DNA of 64,000 bases from Cellulophaga sp. 20_2_10 (GTDB taxonomy: Bacteria; Bacteroidota; Bacteroidia; Flavobacteriales; Flavobacteriaceae). The notes below the pieces were generated by a model. It was given only the letters and a program-made list of their open reading frames with translations, did no database searches and was not told the DNA's origin. Position numbers and translations under genes: made by a program. Location: the NCBI RefSeq assembly GCF_023476645.1, contig NZ_JAMCOJ010000002.1, positions 95,561 to 159,560 of the forward strand, read 5' to 3'. Positions 50,029-59,933 of the stretch are shown piece by piece. Positions within the stretch are counted from its first letter, which is position 1. Each line of letters starts with the position of its first letter.

Positions 50029-53000
50029 TTATTTATTAATAGAAACACGGACACCTTCACTATGGCTACTAAATTCTGGTGCATACATACTTTGTATTGT
50101 TGTAATACCATTGCTAAAATCGCCAGCATTATTTACGCGTAAATCATACTCAAATACATAAACCCCTTTTGGTAAATAGTCAAAAAAGAAGTTTGTACTT
50201 GCATCTTTAGTACTTTCATAATAGCCTAAACCATCTTGCCATTTGTATCTAGATATCACATTTAAAGGTTCTAAGCCAGAGGCTCTCATATCTTTCATAT
50301 GTACAAATTCCATTGGTCTGTCTGCTCTAAGTTCTATGCGTACTTTAACCAAATCACCTACCACTAATTTTGTGTTTTTGGTAATTTCAGATATTTGCTC
50401 ACCAGTATCTGTGTTCTTTTTTAAGAATAGTTTTTTAGATAATTTAAGCGGAGTTTCTGCAGAAGTAATTTTATCTAAATCTTCAAAATACTGCCAATAC
50501 ATAGCACCCCAAGCAATACCATTGCCTTTTTTGGTAATTTGTACATCTGCCATTTTGGGTTCTATTTCCTTACCGTTCCAAGCTGTTTTGTAGTAACCAG
50601 TACCAGCTTCTACTTTAACATCTTCTAATTTGCTAGGATCTATCTTTTTATCACCTACTAAAACAGCTACAGCATCTGTAACAGAAAGCCAATCGCTGCC
50701 TTGTAAAAGCAATGCGTAAACAGCTTCTGTGGTTGCTTTTGTGGTTTTCCATTGGTTGGTTTGCTTGTTTTTAAGCAACCAAATTTTTAGATTATCAACT
50801 GTTTCTGTATCGTTTTCTATTTCTGCAAAAGCTTCAATTAATAACGACTGAGTTTCAATTGGTGCTTGGTACCAATACCAAGAGTTGGTATTTTCTTTCC
50901 AGTACATTCCTAATTCATCAGAAGTAATACTGTTCTGTTTTAAAGATTTTAAAATCTTTTTAGCCGTAGCATCTTCATCCATTCTAAATAAACTTAAGGC
51001 AAGTAACCCTTTATTGTATAGGCTGCGTTTGGTCCAATATTTTTTGGCTTGTTCTCTGTAATATGCTGTAACTTCTTTTGTTTTTTTAGATGATTTTACA
51101 TCCGGATAAAAACTACGCATATATAAATAGTGTAGCTGCATATTACTTAAATGATCACTTTTTAAGTTAGAGCTATGTTTTTTCATATACTCATACTCAC
51201 TTACAAATTCTTTATCTAAGTAAGCAATAGCTTTTTTAATCATTTGTTCTACATCTTTATCAGTATTATTTAAAGCTTTTAGAGCATCTAAATGTCCAAA
51301 ACCGGTAATAATATGCTGTGTAATGTATCTGCTTTCTTTACCGCCATTAAACCAAGCCCAAGCACCTTTGTTGGTTTGGTTATTTGCTAATTTGCGTACA
51401 ACAGTAGACTGCTCACTCTTCATTTTATTTAAATTGAAAAGTAATGCAATACGTTTTTTCTGCTCTGTCTCAGACTGTGCATCTCGCAACCAAGGAGTTT
51501 CTTGTATTAAAAGCGACTTTAATTCTTGGTTCTTTTCTAAGTTACTAAGTAATGCATCAGAATTAGCCCATTGTTTAAAAACCTCTTGTATTCTAGGGTT
51601 GCTATTTGCAATGTGACTCGCCAATGTATTTGCATAATATCTAGAGAATAACTGCTCATTACATTCGTGTGGGTATTCCATTAAATACGGCAGTGCTTGT
51701 ACTGCATACCAAGCAGGGTTAGATGTTATTTCTAAACTTAATCTATGATTTGTTAATGTCGTAGACGTATTATTTTTTAATTTATCTAAACTGAATTTTT
51801 TAGTTTGATTGCTTCTTACCCACATTGGTAAAGTTTCTGTTACTAGCATTCTATTGGTAAGTACAGGCAGCAAGTTTTGTTCACCGTCACTAAAATCACC
51901 TGCTTTAGCAATAACAGTGTATTGTACCGCCTGTAGATTTTTAGGAATCTCTAATGTCCAAGAAACTTGAGTGTTTCCTTTAGCGTCTACAGAGAAGTTA
52001 TTTTCTGTAACAGATGTTATTAATTCTGCAGTAATATCTTTACCCGTAACAGCATCTTTAAGTTCTAAGGTAGCAACGCCAGATAAATTTTTCTCTGTAA
52101 TATTCGCAATTTTAGTGCTAAAAATAAGCTTATCTCCTTCACGTAAAAAACGTGGGGCATTTGGCATAACCATTAGCTCTTTTTGGGTTACGGTTTGCAA
52201 TGTTGTTACAGCACTTTCTAAACTCTTAGTATGTGCAAGCAATTGCAATTTCCATTTGGTTAATGCTTCTGGTGTAGTAAAATTAAAAGAAACATTGCCC
52301 TCTTTATCTGTTTTTAAATCTGGAAAAAAGAATGCTGTTTCTTGCAAGTTTTTTCTAATTTTAACCTCTTCTTTTTTAGAAGGAGCGGGAGGAGGAAGGC
52401 TATCTTCTTTAGATTCCATTGGGCTACTCATAGCATCATCTAAAGCTCCAGAGGCGCTTTCCTCTATAGCAACTATTTCTTCGGTGTCTTCTTCAACCAT
52501 TTCCATAGAAGCAGGAGAACTAGACATTTTCATTACAGATCTACGTTTGTAAAGCCTGTTTTGTAAGTATAAACCATACCAGTTAAACGAGTCAAAACTT
52601 TGGCCTTGATAGTAATAGGTATATGGTTCATCACTATAAACTCTAAATGAACCTGAAGAAAAACTTTTGTAAGCATCTGTTCTTATTCTAGAAGAATGTG
52701 TTTGGTAGCTTATAGGGTAAAAATACCAGCCGTGACCTCTAAATTCATCCAAAGAAGCATCATACATGCTTGCTAGTATTTCTGCAGCAACTTTATCATC
52801 CTTATCACCTTTAACTTTAAACGTCCAAGTTTCATCTGTACCAGGTTGTAATTTGTCTCTAAAGGTTACGGTTTCTATTCTTATAGATTTACTTGGGTAT
52901 GGTACGTTAATATACACTTTACCATTCTTAAAAGAGTTGTAAGCTGTAAAAGAGTAGTTAATAGATAGGCCACCCATATCTTCTTTAGTTACGGGTATTG

Positions 53001-56000
53001 TAAATGTTTTAGAATTATTGTTAAGTGTTATTATTTTTGTTTCTATAGGTTTGTTATTCCTATCAATGTATACTGTAACATTTAAAGGTGCAGCAGCAGA
53101 TAATAGCTTAACTTCTACCTTATCCCCAACGCTGTAACTAGTTTTATTAATTTTTATATCAAAAAGCTCATTGTCTGCAGTAGTTTTATCTGTAGTACTA
53201 TACAAACTTGTTATTGCTTTGTCTGTTACCGTTTGCCCAAATTTATCTTTAGCCTCTAGCTCAATAATATATTTGCCAGATTCCCATTTTTTAATAGCAG
53301 GCAAATTAATTATAGTAGATTTTCCGGTATCAAAATTAGTGCTCCATAAAAGTTCTCCTTTATCCCAGTCTTTGGGTTGCTGCTTCTTGTATATTTCGTT
53401 AGGAAAATTTGTGTTAAACGTAGCCTCGTCTATTTTGTAATCTGGAGCGGTCCAAGGTCTGTTACGCTTAACATTTTTAGGTGCTTGTAATTTATATATT
53501 TTTAAGGAGCCTTTTGCAGCGGTAAACTGTCCGTTTAAGTTGCTGGTATTTACATAAAGCACGCTGTCTTTTTTAATTTTATCTATTTGCGAGCTTACAT
53601 TTATAGTGGCGTTTAGGCTGTGGTAGCCTACGTTAACAACGGTATATGTACTTTTAGTTTCTCCGTTTATATCTGTAACATCCGCAGTAATTTCATAATT
53701 AAAAATAGGTAGATTTTCTTTATTGGCACTTTTTTCTGGTTCTGCCTTAAACGTTATTTTATAATTACCATTAGCATCTGTTTCTGTTTCTCCGTGTTTA
53801 ATTTCTTGCGGAGCGCTACTGTTGTAAGATCTCCTCCAATAGTACCAGTTAGGATACCTAACCAATCTTTTTACGGTGTACACAACTTTAGCATCACTAA
53901 TAGTACTACCTGCAAAAGCATTAGCAGTACCGTTTACAGTTACCATATCATGAACCTTGTACGTTTCTGTAACAGGTTTAAAACTTGTTGTAAACTTAGG
54001 TCGTTTATATTCTTCTACACTAATGTAGCTGGTGCTATTTATACTATTGGGTGTAGAAATAGCTTCTATAGTAAAATTACCTGTTAGCCCGTTACTAGGC
54101 AGTATAAATTCGCCATTAAAAGAGCCATATTCATTTGTAGTTAATTCCAACGTTTTTACAGCTTGGTAGTTTACATCTTTTAGAGTTACAGTAAACTTAA
54201 TATTTTCTAATACAGCAGATTTATTATTTTTTTGATGAATAGCAATGCCTTTAAAATAGACAGGTTGTCCAGGTCTATAAATACTACGGTCTGTAAATAA
54301 GAATGCATTGTTGTTATCTATGTTATTATTTCTATTAGATTTAGTATAAACGTTGTAGTCGCCAAACGTAGCATAATCATCATTACTACTAACCTTTAGT
54401 TTTATGTTCTGCCATCTTTGTTTTGTTTTGTGAATGGTAACTATACCTGCACTATTGGTTTTAAATTTAGCATGTTGTACCGGATCATCATACGTCTTAT
54501 GATACTCTAGCTTAACCGTGGCATTTGCAATTGGCTTACCATTTGCTCTGTCTACTACCTGAAAATAATCTTCTGTATCTGTATAAGTATTTACAATAGC
54601 TAAGTCTGTAACTTGTATTGTAGTAAATGCGAATGTTTTAGTTAATTTGGTAGGTTCTGCAAGTATAAGTAATTGCCCAACTTTTAAATTAGGAACAATA
54701 ACTTCTGTACTGTGATTTTGATAATCTTTTTCGTTTTTTAATTTCGATTTCCAAGTTTTAACGCTTTTAAGTTTTTTTATAAACTGTAGCTTTTTGTCAT
54801 CGTCATAAATTGTATCTAAAGTAAAAAGTTGCTTGTCTGATACGCTATACGCGGTAAAATTTAAATCGTCTACATTTTTATAACTAACAAGAACCTTAGA
54901 AGGTTTGTTGGTTTGTATGTAACTTTCGGTATTTATACTAAGTTGAGTTCTTTTTATAGACGTAACCAAGTCGTTACACATATCTGCAGCTCTGCTTTTA
55001 GGAAATTTAGTACTTACAGCCTTACAAATTTTAATGGCGTCATTTGTCTTCCATTTGTTTTCTTGCTCAACACTATTTGGTTGGTAGGTGCCTCCTTGGC
55101 TGTTATAAAAGGTAGCAATAGTGTAATTGTATAAACCAGAAACAGCATCGTTTTTATATACGGTTGCCATCTTTTTTAAGGTTGATACATAGTGTTTATC
55201 TTTCTCTAGAAAAACAGCGTTAGCGTAGACAAAATTTAATCGTTCTAAATCTACTTCTACAAAAGCCTCTGGTGAAGCATCATTTTTATGAAAATCTAAT
55301 AAACCTTGGTATACTTTTAATGCTCTAGATTTTAATGATGTTTTATCGGTTTCATTAATAGGTAACTCAATAAAATCTGTTCCGCTACATAACATATTAT
55401 GGTCGTCTACCTCAAATTTATCTGCAGGTCTTGTAATGCTACTTTCATCGGTCTTATAAAATTCTAAAGCAGTATGTGACAAAAGATCAAACAAGGTTGG
55501 TCTGTAGAGTTCAGAGTCGGTTCTGTGGTCTAAAATAGCTTTAAAATTAGTAACCTTTATATTTTGTAAGGTCTTGCTATCTTCTAACGAAGCAGTAAAG
55601 TGGGAATTAATTTCATTAAAAAGTGTAGTTAAATCCCAAGTTCTAAAGTCTACACTATCTACTTTGGTTTCTGTATTTGTTCTATTGTAAAACTGATATC
55701 TATTTTGTCTAAAATATTGCAAATATAAATTTGCCAAATAACTGTGTAAAACGTTTTTTGTTGGCGTATCACTTTTAGCAATTTCAGATTTAAAATTGTT
55801 TATAATAGATAGCACGGAATTTTCTTCTAGCGTCATTGCATATTTAGATATGTACAATAAAGCTTTTACATTCTGCGGAGAGTTGCCTTCTTTTTTTGCC
55901 TTTGCTGCAATTGTCTGCGCTGTTTCTAATGCAGATTTTGTCATAGAAGAGCTCTCGTGCTTGTCTACGGTTTCCCAAAGTGTGTCAAAACTATTATTTT

Positions 56001-56061
56001 CTTGTGCCATTGCTATGTTTGCAAATAAAATTAGAACTATAGTAGAAGTTAAGTTTTTCAT
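50029..56061 (-). CDS. Bacterial alpha-2-macroglobulin family protein
   Basis: A 2010-residue secreted protein with signal peptide (cleavage near 'IAMAQE', residue 19); no lipobox Cys, so it may be periplasmic rather than lipid-anchored. An N-terminal helical region (20-400) precedes MG-type beta domains, including MG2 ('LFTDRSIYRPGQPVYFKG', about 585-602). A low-complexity Met/Ser/Glu/Pro segment (about 1177-1230) is placed like a bait region, directly before the A2M domain ('AFFFPDLKTDKEGNVSF'). The thioester motif CxEQ is present as Cys1467-Asn-Glu-Gln1470 in 'YPHECNEQLFSRYYAN'. The thioester helical domain follows. Such proteins are thought to trap invading proteases. No pbpC gene, the usual partner in proteobacteria, is beside it. 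Confidence 0.9.
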   Translation of the reverse strand: MKNLTSTIVLILFANIAMAQENNSFDTLWETVDKHESSSMTKSALETAQTIAAKAKKEGNSPQNVKALLYISKYAMTLEENSVLSIINNFKSEIAKSDTPTKNVLHSYLANLYLQYFRQNRYQFYNRTNTETKVDSVDFRTWDLTTLFNEINSHFTASLEDSKTLQNIKVTNFKAILDHRTDSELYRPTLFDLLSHTALEFYKTDESSITRPADKFEVDDHNMLCSGTDFIELPINETDKTSLKSRALKVYQGLLDFHKNDASPEAFVEVDLERLNFVYANAVFLEKDKHYVSTLKKMATVYKNDAVSGLYNYTIATFYNSQGGTYQPNSVEQENKWKTNDAIKICKAVSTKFPKSRAADMCNDLVTSIKRTQLSINTESYIQTNKPSKVLVSYKNVDDLNFTAYSVSDKQLFTLDTIYDDDKKLQFIKKLKSVKTWKSKLKNEKDYQNHSTEVIVPNLKVGQLLILAEPTKLTKTFAFTTIQVTDLAIVNTYTDTEDYFQVVDRANGKPIANATVKLEYHKTYDDPVQHAKFKTNSAGIVTIHKTKQRWQNIKLKVSSNDDYATFGDYNVYTKSNRNNNIDNNNAFLFTDRSIYRPGQPVYFKGIAIHQKNNKSAVLENIKFTVTLKDVNYQAVKTLELTTNEYGSFNGEFILPSNGLTGNFTIEAISTPNSINSTSYISVEEYKRPKFTTSFKPVTETYKVHDMVTVNGTANAFAGSTISDAKVVYTVKRLVRYPNWYYWRRSYNSSAPQEIKHGETETDANGNYKITFKAEPEKSANKENLPIFNYEITADVTDINGETKSTYTVVNVGYHSLNATINVSSQIDKIKKDSVLYVNTSNLNGQFTAAKGSLKIYKLQAPKNVKRNRPWTAPDYKIDEATFNTNFPNEIYKKQQPKDWDKGELLWSTNFDTGKSTIINLPAIKKWESGKYIIELEAKDKFGQTVTDKAITSLYSTTDKTTADNELFDIKINKTSYSVGDKVEVKLLSAAAPLNVTVYIDRNNKPIETKIITLNNNSKTFTIPVTKEDMGGLSINYSFTAYNSFKNGKVYINVPYPSKSIRIETVTFRDKLQPGTDETWTFKVKGDKDDKVAAEILASMYDASLDEFRGHGWYFYPISYQTHSSRIRTDAYKSFSSGSFRVYSDEPYTYYYQGQSFDSFNWYGLYLQNRLYKRRSVMKMSSSPASMEMVEEDTEEIVAIEESASGALDDAMSSPMESKEDSLPPPAPSKKEEVKIRKNLQETAFFFPDLKTDKEGNVSFNFTTPEALTKWKLQLLAHTKSLESAVTTLQTVTQKELMVMPNAPRFLREGDKLIFSTKIANITEKNLSGVATLELKDAVTGKDITAELITSVTENNFSVDAKGNTQVSWTLEIPKNLQAVQYTVIAKAGDFSDGEQNLLPVLTNRMLVTETLPMWVRSNQTKKFSLDKLKNNTSTTLTNHRLSLEITSNPAWYAVQALPYLMEYPHECNEQLFSRYYANTLASHIANSNPRIQEVFKQWANSDALLSNLEKNQELKSLLIQETPWLRDAQSETEQKKRIALLFNLNKMKSEQSTVVRKLANNQTNKGAWAWFNGGKESRYITQHIITGFGHLDALKALNNTDKDVEQMIKKAIAYLDKEFVSEYEYMKKHSSNLKSDHLSNMQLHYLYMRSFYPDVKSSKKTKEVTAYYREQAKKYWTKRSLYNKGLLALSLFRMDEDATAKKILKSLKQNSITSDELGMYWKENTNSWYWYQAPIETQSLLIEAFAEIENDTETVDNLKIWLLKNKQTNQWKTTKATTEAVYALLLQGSDWLSVTDAVAVLVGDKKIDPSKLEDVKVEAGTGYYKTAWNGKEIEPKMADVQITKKGNGIAWGAMYWQYFEDLDKITSAETPLKLSKKLFLKKNTDTGEQISEITKNTKLVVGDLVKVRIELRADRPMEFVHMKDMRASGLEPLNVISRYKWQDGLGYYESTKDASTNFFFDYLPKGVYVFEYDLRVNNAGDFSNGITTIQSMYAPEFSSHSEGVRVSINK

Positions 56062-56313
56062 TAGCTGTATGTTATCTTGTTGAGATTAAAAATCTAAATC
56101 CGCTTTAAATGTACTAACAAAATTGAGCTTTATAGTACAACTGCGCAATTAAGAATGCGTTAACTTACCTTCTGAGTGAGTAAACTTCTCTAAATGAAAC
56201 AAAAGTAGTATTATTTGAAGTTTTCTATATCCCAATTTCCCGTGTAATTGTCTGTTGTGTTTATTTTTTTTAAACCTATTTGTATTCTTATCTTTACGGC
56301 TATAATTTTACGT

Positions 56314-57669
56314 ATGAAAATTCATTTTATCGCCATTGGCGGAAGTGCAATGCACAATTTGGCTTTAGCCTTAGAACATAAAGGATACACAATTACAGGT
56401 AGTGACGATGTTATTTTTGAACCATCTAAAGGTAGGTTAGCCGCAAAAGGATTATTGCCAGATTCTTTTGGCTGGTTTACAGATAAAGTAACAGCAGACT
56501 TAGATGCAGTTATTTTGGGTATGCACGCAAAAGAAGATAATCCAGAGCTTTTAAAGGCAAAAGAACTTGGACTTACCATTTATTCTTATCCAGAATTTTT
56601 ATACGAGCAAAGTAAAAATAAGACAAGAGTTGTTATTGGTGGTAGCCACGGAAAAACAACAATTACATCTATGATTTTGCACGTGCTTAAGTACCACGGC
56701 AGAGAAGTAGATTATATGGTTGGTGCGCAGCTAGATGGTTTTGACAGAATGGTGCATTTAACAGAAGAAAACGACTTTATTATTTTAGAGGGCGATGAGT
56801 ATTTGTCTTCTCCTATAGACAGAAGACCAAAATTTCATTTATACAAACCAAATATTGCTTTGTTAAGCGGAATTGCGTGGGACCATATTAACGTTTTTCC
56901 TACGTTTGAAAACTATGTAGAGCAATTTAAAATATTTGTAGATAGTATTGTTAAAGGTGGTAGCATTACTTTTAATGAAGAGGATGCTACTGTTGTAGAT
57001 GTAGTAGAAGCATCTGAAAATCCAATACGTAAGTTAGGATATACAACACCAGAGTACACTATTGAAGACGGTGTAACATTATTAGAAACTCCAGAAGGTC
57101 CAATGCCAATAGAAGTTTTTGGTAAGCACAACCTAAGTAATTTAGCTGGGGCAAAATGGATTTGTCAAAATATTGGAATAGATGAGGACGATTTTTACGA
57201 GGCAATAGCAACGTTTAAAGGAGCCTCTAAAAGATTAGAGAAAATTGCAGAGAGTAAAACCTGCGTTGCTTATAAAGATTTTGCGCACTCGCCAAGTAAA
57301 GTGGCTGCCACTACAAAAGCAGTAAAAGAACAGTATGCAAACAGAAAATTAATAGCCTTTTTAGAGTTGCATACCTACAGTAGCTTTAATCCGGAATTTT
57401 TAAAGGAGTACAAGGGAGCTTTAGATGCAGCAGATGTAGCAGTGGTTTTTTATATTCCAGAATCTGTAGCTATTAAAAAATTAGACCCAGTTAGTCCGCA
57501 ACAAATAAAAGATGCTTTTAAAAGAGATGATCTGCAAATTTTAACAAATGCAGATTCGTTTAAAGAGCTTGTGTATGCACAAGATTACAACAATTCTGTT
57601 GTTTTGTTTATGAGTTCGGGTAATTATGGAGGTTTAGATTTAAATGATTTTAAAGCTCTAATAGAATAG
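56314..57669 (+). CDS. mpl: UDP-N-acetylmuramate:L-alanyl-gamma-D-glutamyl-meso-diaminopimelate ligase
   Basis: Mur-ligase-family enzyme that recycles the murein tripeptide by joining it to UDP-MurNAc. It starts 'KIHFIAIGGSAMHNLALAL', the Mpl/MurC N-terminus, and has the P-loop 'GGSHGKTTITSM'. 'MVGAQLDGFDRMVHLTE', 'ILEGDEYLSSPIDRRPKFHLYKP' and 'YKDFAHSPSKVAATTKAVKEQY' favour Mpl over MurC. Start at 56314 rather than 56248, because the extra 22 residues are hydrophobic translation of the leader. 451 residues. Divergent from the macroglobulin gene. Confidence 0.92.
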   Translation: MKIHFIAIGGSAMHNLALALEHKGYTITGSDDVIFEPSKGRLAAKGLLPDSFGWFTDKVTADLDAVILGMHAKEDNPELLKAKELGLTIYSYPEFLYEQSKNKTRVVIGGSHGKTTITSMILHVLKYHGREVDYMVGAQLDGFDRMVHLTEENDFIILEGDEYLSSPIDRRPKFHLYKPNIALLSGIAWDHINVFPTFENYVEQFKIFVDSIVKGGSITFNEEDATVVDVVEASENPIRKLGYTTPEYTIEDGVTLLETPEGPMPIEVFGKHNLSNLAGAKWICQNIGIDEDDFYEAIATFKGASKRLEKIAESKTCVAYKDFAHSPSKVAATTKAVKEQYANRKLIAFLELHTYSSFNPEFLKEYKGALDAADVAVVFYIPESVAIKKLDPVSPQQIKDAFKRDDLQILTNADSFKELVYAQDYNNSVVLFMSSGNYGGLDLNDFKALIE

Positions 57670-57699
57670 TATTTTTAATTTTTAAGTAATTACATCATA

Positions 57700-57736
57700 A
57701 AGTTTAGATATTTTCGTTAAAAGAATATCTAAACTT
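57700..57736. promoter_or_regulatory. 13-bp perfect inverted repeat just before the 705-residue membrane protein gene
   Basis: AAGTTTAGATATT (57700-57712) and AATATCTAAACTT (57724-57736) are exact inverted repeats around 11 bases. The right arm ends 4 bases before the ATG at 57741. No T run follows on either strand, so it is a poor terminator; an operator or an mRNA hairpin over the initiation region is more likely. Confidence 0.55.
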
Positions 57737-57740
57737 ACTT

Positions 57741-59858
57741 ATGTATATTTCCCCTGTAAATCTTTTAGGACTATCTCTAGACGAACTTATGAACTTGGAT
57801 AGCCGAGGAATTATAAGGCTAGAAAAAACTCTAAAAATTCAAAGGTTGCGTTCTGGCGCTAATGCCTACAACCCAGAACAGGTAAGTAGCATAGTAAAAC
57901 AGTTATCTAGCCCAGAAGAAAAGAAGTCCGTTTACTTTATAGAGAAGCATAGATATTTAAAGGAGTTTATTACAACAGGTAAGGATAGCGGTGAAAAAAC
58001 ATTTATTATAGATGCAGCTATTTTAGCAAATACACCAAATATAAAGGAGTTTTTAGAGCCTTATTTTGAAGCTTACTTTATGAAAATGGTAAAAACGGAC
58101 TTTGCTGTAAAAAAGTACGATACTATTATAAAAGCGCTGTCTCATAAAGAGCTTTTTACAGACAATCTTTTAACCACATACTACCGCTACATAAAGTCAC
58201 AAGCAGATATAATTACAGAGAAAGTATCCGTATCAGAAAATGGTGAATTAATATTAAAGTGTCCTGAGGTTGCCTATAAAACCTACATTTACTTATTAAA
58301 TACTGTTTCTTTAGGGGTTATTTCTAAGTCAAAGATGGACTATGTTAGTGCTATGATAGATTACTATAATAGGACTAAAAATATATATTCAGAATTCTCG
58401 GTTGTGCAAAGAGCTTTTCGTAATTTTAAATTAATAGAAGTTGCCAGTCAAGAAACAAAAGATTTTTACGCTAAAGCAGCAAACCAAGTAGGTAGCCTTC
58501 GTTCTAGTTCCGAGCAGTCAAGATCCTCGAACCGGGAAATGGATAAAGGATCTAATTCGTCTTTTTCGGGCTTAAAAATGATAGGACTTATTATTGGTAT
58601 TGTTATCTTTTTGGTTAGGGTAGGGCGTATTTTTACTTCGTCCTCATCATCATCTAACACCTCAACATACAGTCCGCCAAATTATAAAATACCTACGTTA
58701 GAGTTTTCTTATGAAGATGATAAAACCGCGTTTTATTCAGATTTAATACATAAAGCAGAAGCAGATAGTATTTCAGCAGAAAATAAGGTTATAATTAAAT
58801 CCGGTTTTACACCTTATACCGGTTCTTTTAAAAGTAATAACCCTGTAATAAGCAACGATTTAATAAAGGTTTATAATAAAAGAACTAGGCCGTTTATACT
58901 TTTTAAGCATTACAATGGTATGGAAACTGACTATGCATCTTATAGTAGGCCAAACGATACCTTAAATATTCTATATAAAGACTATATTAAAGAATTGGTT
59001 TTTTATATGGGAGATGACTTTGTGGGGTCCGAAGAGGTAAAAAGAATTATTTCAAGATCATCTGTAAAGTTAAGTTCCGGTAAAAAGTATTTTAAAGATG
59101 TTCATGCAGATGAATTAGTATTTTTGAAGAATAAATATATAATTGATAGTATAGGAACCGATCCTAAAATTATTGTTTATGATAATGATATTTCTTTTAC
59201 AGATGTTTATTACCATATAGAACAACATAAGATTCTAGAGCCAGAAGTAGAGATTGAAGAAGAAGTGCCAGAAACTATGATTATGGATGTTGATTCTGAA
59301 ATAATGTATAGTACAAGTGAAAACGCATACGAACCAAACAGCAGTGTTTGGAGAAAAGATAAAGAGCCATTTTTTAAAACCTTATTTAAAGGAACACAGG
59401 ATATTAGCCTTGATAAATGGAGAGCTGTTACCTTTGAAACAGGAGATAATCCTTATCCAGATCTTTTTAAAAGCATAACAAATAGTACGCTAAATGGTTA
59501 TGAGGTTAAGATCACGAATAAGAGTGATGAAGATTTATTTTTGTTTACTAGTAATTTTGGATTAGAACGGGATCAAGCAACATATATAAAAAGTGATGAC
59601 TCTGTGGTTATTAATCTTCACCCAGATGGAGATACGCTCTATTTTTATATGGGAACAGATTTTTATAAATTTCGAGGATCTTATGATACAGAAAACTTTA
59701 GTAAGCCAAGAGGATATTTTAAAGCAACATCTAAAACAAGTAAGAGCTATTTTAATAAAGGTTTTTTAATAGAAGATTTAGGTGTTCAGCCCCAAATAAA
59801 TATTAACCTTTTTGGAGTAACTTTTGTAGATATAGAATACAAGGAAAAGAAAATTTAG
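57741..59858 (+). CDS. Single-pass membrane protein with duplicated C-terminal domain, unknown
   Basis: 705 residues of no recognised family. The N-terminal part (1-278) is alpha-helical, with no signal peptide. A single membrane helix lies at 279-298 and is flanked by Ser-rich linkers (253-276, 299-307). The C-terminal part, presumably periplasmic, holds two copies of one domain (about 357-493 and 570-701): both contain 'NPY or TPY-x-x-x-FKS', a 'VYNKRTRPFILF' or 'ITNKSDEDLFLF' strand and 'LVFYMGDDF' or 'LYFYMGTDF'. An acidic linker lies between them (500-530). It converges on the Hsp70-like gene, with a shared terminator, and may belong to the same system. Confidence 0.8.
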   Translation: MYISPVNLLGLSLDELMNLDSRGIIRLEKTLKIQRLRSGANAYNPEQVSSIVKQLSSPEEKKSVYFIEKHRYLKEFITTGKDSGEKTFIIDAAILANTPNIKEFLEPYFEAYFMKMVKTDFAVKKYDTIIKALSHKELFTDNLLTTYYRYIKSQADIITEKVSVSENGELILKCPEVAYKTYIYLLNTVSLGVISKSKMDYVSAMIDYYNRTKNIYSEFSVVQRAFRNFKLIEVASQETKDFYAKAANQVGSLRSSSEQSRSSNREMDKGSNSSFSGLKMIGLIIGIVIFLVRVGRIFTSSSSSSNTSTYSPPNYKIPTLEFSYEDDKTAFYSDLIHKAEADSISAENKVIIKSGFTPYTGSFKSNNPVISNDLIKVYNKRTRPFILFKHYNGMETDYASYSRPNDTLNILYKDYIKELVFYMGDDFVGSEEVKRIISRSSVKLSSGKKYFKDVHADELVFLKNKYIIDSIGTDPKIIVYDNDISFTDVYYHIEQHKILEPEVEIEEEVPETMIMDVDSEIMYSTSENAYEPNSSVWRKDKEPFFKTLFKGTQDISLDKWRAVTFETGDNPYPDLFKSITNSTLNGYEVKITNKSDEDLFLFTSNFGLERDQATYIKSDDSVVINLHPDGDTLYFYMGTDFYKFRGSYDTENFSKPRGYFKATSKTSKSYFNKGFLIEDLGVQPQININLFGVTFVDIEYKEKKI

Positions 59859-59880
59859 TAGCCTTAAAACTATGAAATAA

Positions 59881-59912
59881 AAAAAGCGACTATATTTAAT
59901 TAGTCGCTTTTT
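59881..59912. terminator. Bidirectional terminator
   Basis: AAAAAGCGACTA (59881-59892) and TAGTCGCTTTTT (59901-59912) form a perfect 12-bp stem with an 8-base loop and A/T runs at both sides. It ends both the membrane-protein gene and the Hsp70-like operon. Confidence 0.85.
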
Positions 59913-59933
59913 AGCTTTGTACTATTATCATGA

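Noticed and set aside
51971-52552. 193-codon ORF on the plus strand
   Set aside because: Lies wholly inside the macroglobulin gene on the other strand; Ser/Val-rich nonsense composition.
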